Shown piece by piece: positions 59,717 through 64,000 of a DNA stretch of 64,000 nucleotides. The first letter of the stretch is position 1, and every line of letters starts with the position of its first letter. Source of the DNA: Catenulispora acidiphila DSM 44928 (GTDB lineage: Bacteria > Actinomycetota > Actinomycetes > Streptomycetales > Catenulisporaceae); contig NC_013131.1 of assembly GCF_000024025.1 (NCBI RefSeq), forward strand, positions 7,688,001-7,752,000, read 5' to 3'. The position numbers and the translations under genes were made by a program. The notes beneath the pieces were generated by a model. That model searched no databases, was not told the origin of the DNA, and was given only the letters and a program-made list of their open reading frames with translations.

Positions 59717-61694
59717 CGGTTCTCCAGGGCCAGAAAAGGTGGCCGAGGTCGACGGTGACCGTCGGGCCCTCAGCCCATCGCGCGGTCACCTCGGCACCGA
59801 GCAGTTCGACGTCGACCACATCGGCCACGCCGAGCCCGCCACCAAGCCCGCCATCGGTCCCGACGTCCAGGACATGTAGCGCGACATGCACGGACTCGGT
59901 CCGCAGCAGGCGACCGGACAGGTACGGTACAGCGCTGTGCTCCCCGAGCGCATTCGCATTTCGGTAGCGCGCCACGGCACCGGAGTCGTACCCGTACACA
60001 CCGTGCACCAGCGACCGCACACCGTCGCCGACAGCCCACGCGACAGCGCCTTCCGAACCGGATTCCGCCGCTGCCGCGACCTCGGCTTCCGTGTCCGAGG
60101 CGACCGCGTGCCCGCCTTCGCGCAGCGACCAGCCGACCGGCGCCGTCACCAGATGACACCGCAGCTCATAGCGGCTGGTCACCAAGGAAGCGGTCACGAT
60201 CCGCGTCCCGGCCAACTCCCGTCCCGATGCCCCGAGGCGCGGAACGTGCCAGGAGGCGACGTATCCCTCCCCCGCCGCGGTCCTCATGATCCGACCGCGC
60301 CGCGTCGCCCGACCCCACTCGTCGACGAGCGCCACATGTCCGTCCACACCGGTGGCCCACGCACGGTCCGACCACGCCTCCCCGGTACCAGGAGCGGTGC
60401 GCGTCGAATACGCGAACTTCGCGTAGTGCGGATCGCCGGGGTCGTCGGCGGAGGTGGCGTGGTCGCTGCCGTGGTTGACGACGCGCACGATCCCGTCGTC
60501 GCGACCATGCTGCACCGCCCAACCAAGCGCGGGAAAGATTGTGGCGGAGCGAAAGATCGTGGCGGACTCCTCGGCGGGCTCATCAGGGTCCGCCGAAGCT
60601 GCCCACAACGGATGAGAAGCCGGAGCCGCCAAGCCCAAAAACCCCATCCCCGCAAAGTAAGCGGAGCCTGGTCCGCTGTACTCCTGCACCGCTGGAAGGA
60701 ACTCCCGCGCGCCCCACCCGAGGCTCGGCGCCTCAGCACCGTCCACCCCGAGCCGACGGAAGTAGTCCAACGTCCGCCCCGCGATCCCGCGCACGACGCC
60801 AGGTGCCAGCGGATCGGCTCCAGCCAGTCCGGCGGTCCACAACCCGCCCAACACAGCGTGCCGATACGCCAGCGAACGCCCCAGATGCACCGGCGCACCA
60901 TCGTCGCCGAACAGCAGCGCATAGGACGAAGCGAACTCCGCCAACCGCGCGCGAAACCGCTCGACCCGCGACTGCGGCGCGGCATCTGCGCGCAGCAGAT
61001 ACCACTGCCACAGGAAGGGCTGAAACACCCAGGAGTTGTAGTGATCGAGGTTCCGTCCCGGCGCCGCGAGCGGACCGTCGTTGTACCAGCCGTCGCCGAG
61101 GTACCAGGACTCGACGCGTTCGACGTTCTCCGCGCCGTGTCCGCCCTCGACCGGAATCCCGACCGACTCCAGGAACGCCTCGATCACCGCCGGAAACAAC
61201 AGCCAGTTGTTGTGCTGCCACACCCGCAGCCGTGCGTGATGCGCCAGCCAGTCAGCCAGCTGCTCACGCACCGAATCAGCAAGCTGATCCCAGACCTGCT
61301 CCCGGCACAGCGCCAGTCCGAACGCCAGGTTCGCGGCCTCCACCGCCGGCTGCGTGATCCCGGCGCGCGGCCAGTCCTCGAACCCGACGGCGCGCGGCCA
61401 GAAGCCCGCCGCCGCAGGATCCATCGCCGCCGCAAGGCCTTCGGCGTACCACTCAGCGTGGCCGTGCGGGTCGTCCTCTCCCCCGCCGAGGCGTGCCCCG
61501 GCGATCAGGAAGCTGCGAGCGAAGCCCTCCATGCCGTCGCTGAGCGGGCCGCTCTGCGACGGCGGTCCCGGCGGGCAGATCAGCGCGCCGCCGTGGACGG
61601 CGTGCTTGCGGGCGGTCAGCAGCCAGCGGTCGGCTTCGGCCTCCCAGTCGGCGCGCGAGGGCTCGGCGCGCGGGAGATCGGCGCGTGCAGACAA
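59703..61694 (-). CDS. DUF2264-type protein (likely glycoside hydrolase-like)
   Basis: A 663-residue soluble protein. The N-terminal ~380 residues are an alpha/alpha barrel-like domain (MEGFARSFLIAGARLGG, WQHNNWLLFPAVIEAFLESV, YLGDGWYNDGPLAAPG with Tyr/Asp/Trp-rich motifs, GRNLDHYNSWVFQPFLWQWY). The C-terminal part is beta-rich. This matches DUF2264, a family placed among uronic-acid-acting hydrolases in recent schemes; I recall that only loosely. No signal peptide, so it would act on imported oligosaccharides. TTG at 61694 with AAAGG upstream. It lies between a LacI regulator and a GNAT gene in one operon. Confidence 0.75.
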   Translation of the reverse strand: MSARADLPRAEPSRADWEAEADRWLLTARKHAVHGGALICPPGPPSQSGPLSDGMEGFARSFLIAGARLGGGEDDPHGHAEWYAEGLAAAMDPAAAGFWPRAVGFEDWPRAGITQPAVEAANLAFGLALCREQVWDQLADSVREQLADWLAHHARLRVWQHNNWLLFPAVIEAFLESVGIPVEGGHGAENVERVESWYLGDGWYNDGPLAAPGRNLDHYNSWVFQPFLWQWYLLRADAAPQSRVERFRARLAEFASSYALLFGDDGAPVHLGRSLAYRHAVLGGLWTAGLAGADPLAPGVVRGIAGRTLDYFRRLGVDGAEAPSLGWGAREFLPAVQEYSGPGSAYFAGMGFLGLAAPASHPLWAASADPDEPAEESATIFRSATIFPALGWAVQHGRDDGIVRVVNHGSDHATSADDPGDPHYAKFAYSTRTAPGTGEAWSDRAWATGVDGHVALVDEWGRATRRGRIMRTAAGEGYVASWHVPRLGASGRELAGTRIVTASLVTSRYELRCHLVTAPVGWSLREGGHAVASDTEAEVAAAAESGSEGAVAWAVGDGVRSLVHGVYGYDSGAVARYRNANALGEHSAVPYLSGRLLRTESVHVALHVLDVGTDGGLGGGLGVADVVDVELLGAEVTARWAEGPTVTVDLGHLFWPWRTDATT

Positions 61695-61710
61695 GGATCA
61701 AGCCTTTCGT

Positions 61711-62835
61711 TCACGGAGCGGGCGCGGGCGGCGGCGCCGTCGAATCCCGGATCACCACGTGCGTCCCGACGTGGCGGGTACCGGTCGGGCCGTCGGACTC
61801 CCCGCGCAGCGCGACCGCCAGCCGCACCGCCTCGCGTCCCATCTGCTCCAACGGCAGATGCACGGTGGTCAGCGCCGGGGTCACCTCGGCGGCCAGCGGG
61901 ATGTCGTCGTATCCGACCACTGAGACGTCCCGCGGCACGCGCAGTCCGGCCTCGCGCAGCGCCTGCATCGCGCCGACCGCGACACCGTCGTTGGCGCCGA
62001 AGACCGCGGTGAACTCCCCGGCGGAGCCGTCGCGCAGCAGCTGCGCGACACGCTCGTACCCGAACCGCCGGCTGAAGGCGCCGGGCTGGATCAGCCGCTC
62101 GTCGACCTCGAGCCCCCGGCTGGCGTGCGCGCGCCGGAAGCCCGCCACGCGCGCCTGGTGCACGGACAGCTGTTCCGGACCGCCGACGTACAGGATCCGC
62201 CGGTGCCCGAGCCCGAGCAGGTACTCCGTTATGGCGTGCGCGCCGCCGGTGTTGTCGTAATCGACGACGCCGGCCGGGACGCCGTCCTCCAGCGCGGGAC
62301 GGCCGCACAGCACCAGCCACGAGCCTTCGCGGCCCAGCGCCCGGGCGCGGTCGGCGAGCTTGCGCCGGTAGGCGGGGTCGTCCACGCCGCCGCCGACCAG
62401 GATCACGGCGTCGGCGCGCTGTTCGTGCAGGGCGTCGATCAGGTCCAGTTCGCCGCCGACCACGCCGTAGGTGCTGCACACCAGGCACAGCTTCCCGTCC
62501 TCGGCGGCTTGGCGCTGCACTCCGTGCGCGATGAAGGTGTAGAAGGGGTCGATGATGTCCTGGACGATGATGCCGACCGTCCGGGTCCGCGAGCCGGCCA
62601 GAGCCCGGGCGTGCGCGTTCACCACGTAGCCGAGGGTGCGCACGGCTTGTTCGACCTTGCGGCGGGTCTCGGTGGCGACCGGATAGTTGCCGTTGAGGAC
62701 GCGGGACACCGTGGCCGTGGACACCCCCGCGGCCTCGGCGACCTCCTGGACGGTGGCGCGCTTGGGCCCGTCGGTCTCCCGCGGCGTCCTCGGCGCCCTC
62801 GGTGTCCGCGACGGTTTGCCCTGCGGCGTCGGCAC
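61711..62835 (-). CDS. LacI-family repressor
   Basis: A 374-residue LacI/GalR regulator with a basic Thr/Pro/Arg tail before the helix-turn-helix (ATVQEVAEAAGVSTATVSRV, LNGNYPVATETRRKVEQAVR). The ligand domain shows VGIIVQDIIDPFYTFIAHGV, FTAVFGANDGVAVGAMQALR and VSVVGYDDIPLAAEVTPALT. The GTG at 62835 has AAAGGAG 8 bases upstream. An alternative GTG at 62877 overlaps the upstream stop by 4 bp and has GGAG at a similar distance. It stands between the dehydrogenase and DUF2264 genes and probably senses their sugar. Confidence 0.85.
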   Translation of the reverse strand: MPTPQGKPSRTPRAPRTPRETDGPKRATVQEVAEAAGVSTATVSRVLNGNYPVATETRRKVEQAVRTLGYVVNAHARALAGSRTRTVGIIVQDIIDPFYTFIAHGVQRQAAEDGKLCLVCSTYGVVGGELDLIDALHEQRADAVILVGGGVDDPAYRRKLADRARALGREGSWLVLCGRPALEDGVPAGVVDYDNTGGAHAITEYLLGLGHRRILYVGGPEQLSVHQARVAGFRRAHASRGLEVDERLIQPGAFSRRFGYERVAQLLRDGSAGEFTAVFGANDGVAVGAMQALREAGLRVPRDVSVVGYDDIPLAAEVTPALTTVHLPLEQMGREAVRLAVALRGESDGPTGTRHVGTHVVIRDSTAPPPAPAP

Positions 62836-62873
62836 CCTGACCGCTCCTTTCGTCCTGCTGTTCGTCTGTGGCC

Positions 62874-63986
62874 TCACGCCAGCCGCTCCAGCTGGTCGGG
62901 AAGTACCTCATACCGTAGTGGCAGACCGGCTACGTACCGTTCCACCTCTTCCACGGCCAGGCGTCCCAGCCGCAGGACTTCGCCGCCCAGCGCGCCGGCG
63001 ATGTGCGGCGTGAGGAAGACGTTCGGCAGCGTGAACAGCACCGAGTCCGGCGGCAGCGGCTCGGTCGCGGTGACGTCCAGGACCGCGTCGATGCGGCCGG
63101 AAACCAGTTCGGCGGTCAGCGCCGTCTGGTCGACGATCCCGCCCCGGGCGGTGTTCACCAGAACCGCGCCGTCGCGCATCAGCGCCAAGCCGCGCGCGTC
63201 GAGCATGCCGCGGGTGAGCGGGGTCAGCGGGGCGTGCAGGCTCACCACTTCGGATGCGGCCAGCAGCTCCTCCAGCGAGGTCAGCCGGACGCGCGGGTCG
63301 GCGGTCAGGTCGCCGGCGCCATAGGGGTCGTAGATCAGCACGTCGGCGTCGAGCACGTCGCGCAGCAGCCGCACGACCTTGCGGCCGATCCGCGAGGCGC
63401 CGACCACGCCGACGGTCATCCGGTGCGTGCCGATCGGGCTGATGCCGTCCAGGTTGCGGTGGGTGCCGTCGGCCGAGCGCAGGCCGCGCCGGTAGCGCGC
63501 GGCGGCGGTGAAGGCGCGCTTGGCGCCCAGGATGATCGCGGCCAGCGTGTACTCGGCGACCGGTACCGCGTTGGCCTCGGCGGCCGAGCAGACCCGCACG
63601 CCGGCGGCGAAGGCCTCCGGGGCCATCAGGAACTTCACCGTGCCGGCGGCGTGCACCACCAGGCGCAGCCTCGGCGCGGCGGCCAGCAGCTCGGCGTCGA
63701 TCCGCGGCGAGGACCACGACGTCAGCAGGATCTCGGTGCCGGCCAGCGCGGCGGTGAACGCCGGCTCCCCCAGGCTCGGGAGCGGGCCGCCGCTGACGAG
63801 GCCGGCGGTGGCCGCCAGCCGCTGGTGGCTCTCGGCGTCCAGGACCAGCGCGGACTCCTCGGCGGTCACCGCCAAAAGCAGGGTCGGGCGGTCCGGCGCC
63901 GTGGCCGGAGCCGGGACGGACGCGGCCGTGTGGGACGTGGTCAGGATGATCTCCCCCTCCGCAGTGTGTCGGTGGGGATGGTACAC
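62874..63986 (-). CDS. D-isomer 2-hydroxyacid dehydrogenase family protein
   Basis: A protein of up to 370 residues with the family's Rossmann fold. The NAD loop reads TVGVVGASRIGRKVVRLLRD (GASRIG in place of GxGxxG). Catalytic residues are visible: Arg in VNTARGGIVDQTAL, Glu in ATEPLPPDSVLFTLPN and His in FLTPHIAGALGG. Such enzymes interconvert 2-keto and 2-hydroxy acids, or reduce glyoxylate-like metabolites. The start is unsettled: the GTG at 63986 lacks a ribosome site. GGAGGGGGAG at about 63952-63961 points to a non-standard start (for example CTG, then TTSHTAA) just after it. First gene of an operon with LacI, DUF2264 and GNAT. Confidence 0.8.
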   Translation of the reverse strand: MYHPHRHTAEGEIILTTSHTAASVPAPATAPDRPTLLLAVTAEESALVLDAESHQRLAATAGLVSGGPLPSLGEPAFTAALAGTEILLTSWSSPRIDAELLAAAPRLRLVVHAAGTVKFLMAPEAFAAGVRVCSAAEANAVPVAEYTLAAIILGAKRAFTAAARYRRGLRSADGTHRNLDGISPIGTHRMTVGVVGASRIGRKVVRLLRDVLDADVLIYDPYGAGDLTADPRVRLTSLEELLAASEVVSLHAPLTPLTRGMLDARGLALMRDGAVLVNTARGGIVDQTALTAELVSGRIDAVLDVTATEPLPPDSVLFTLPNVFLTPHIAGALGGEVLRLGRLAVEEVERYVAGLPLRYEVLPDQLERLA

Positions 63987-64000
63987 GCTTACTACAGTCC

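Overview
The window is about 64 kb of very GC-rich DNA with dense actinobacterial genes. Features pointing to a soil actinomycete are secreted cellulases with family-2 cellulose-binding modules on Thr/Ser/Pro linkers, a ROK-controlled xylose locus, WXG100/FtsK type VII secretion parts, a Ser/Thr kinase and many TetR/LacI/XRE regulators. My guess is a Catenulispora- or Streptomyces-like organism, but that is inference. I saw no rRNA or tRNA gene, CRISPR array, insertion sequence or integrase.

Layout. 1-4.9 kb: the start of a sugar aminotransferase gene, a GT39-type membrane glycosyltransferase, a small secreted protein, and an ECF sigma factor translationally coupled to a one-pass membrane protein. 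4.9-8.95 kb: a DHA2 drug exporter divergent from a TetR regulator, then a second TetR divergent from an aldo/keto reductase; both pairs carry clear palindromic operators. 8.97-16.8 kb: a cellulose/xyloglucan cluster (GH74, GH6 and GH5 enzymes, each with a CBM2) around a LacI repressor, with AGCGCT-centred palindromes. 16.9-27 kb: xylose use (xylB, xylA, a ROK repressor, and 3 kb further on an XylF/G/H-type ABC importer), with a GlxA-type regulator and small membrane proteins between. 27-31.8 kb: a PucR-type regulator, an unrecognised protein, and an XRE/TPR-like regulator coupled to a NUDIX hydrolase.

31.8-48.4 kb is the most unusual part. Eight consecutive genes lie on the minus strand: FHA-FtsK ATPase (EssC/EccC-like), WXG100 protein, Ser/Thr kinase with a lectin-like outer domain, NarL response regulator, lipoprotein, 1133-residue single-pass membrane protein, CHAT caspase-like protease and TIR-domain protein. 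The last three are 16-19 bp apart. A histidine kinase is divergent on the other side. I propose the lipoprotein / membrane protein / CHAT / TIR block, perhaps with the neighbouring XRE-NUDIX pair, as an undescribed conflict or cell-death type system placed beside a phospho-signalling secretion module. The functional link is inference.

48.7-64 kb: the histidine kinase, a nine-copy 52-bp minisatellite, an L-rhamnose operon (isomerase, bifunctional aldolase/dehydrogenase, kinase) with a divergent LacI repressor, a ribokinase-family gene, an SDR/TetR divergent pair, and an operon of a 2-hydroxyacid dehydrogenase, LacI regulator, DUF2264 protein and GNAT acetyltransferase. Overall the window reads as plant-biomass sugar scavenging wrapped around a signalling/defence-like island.
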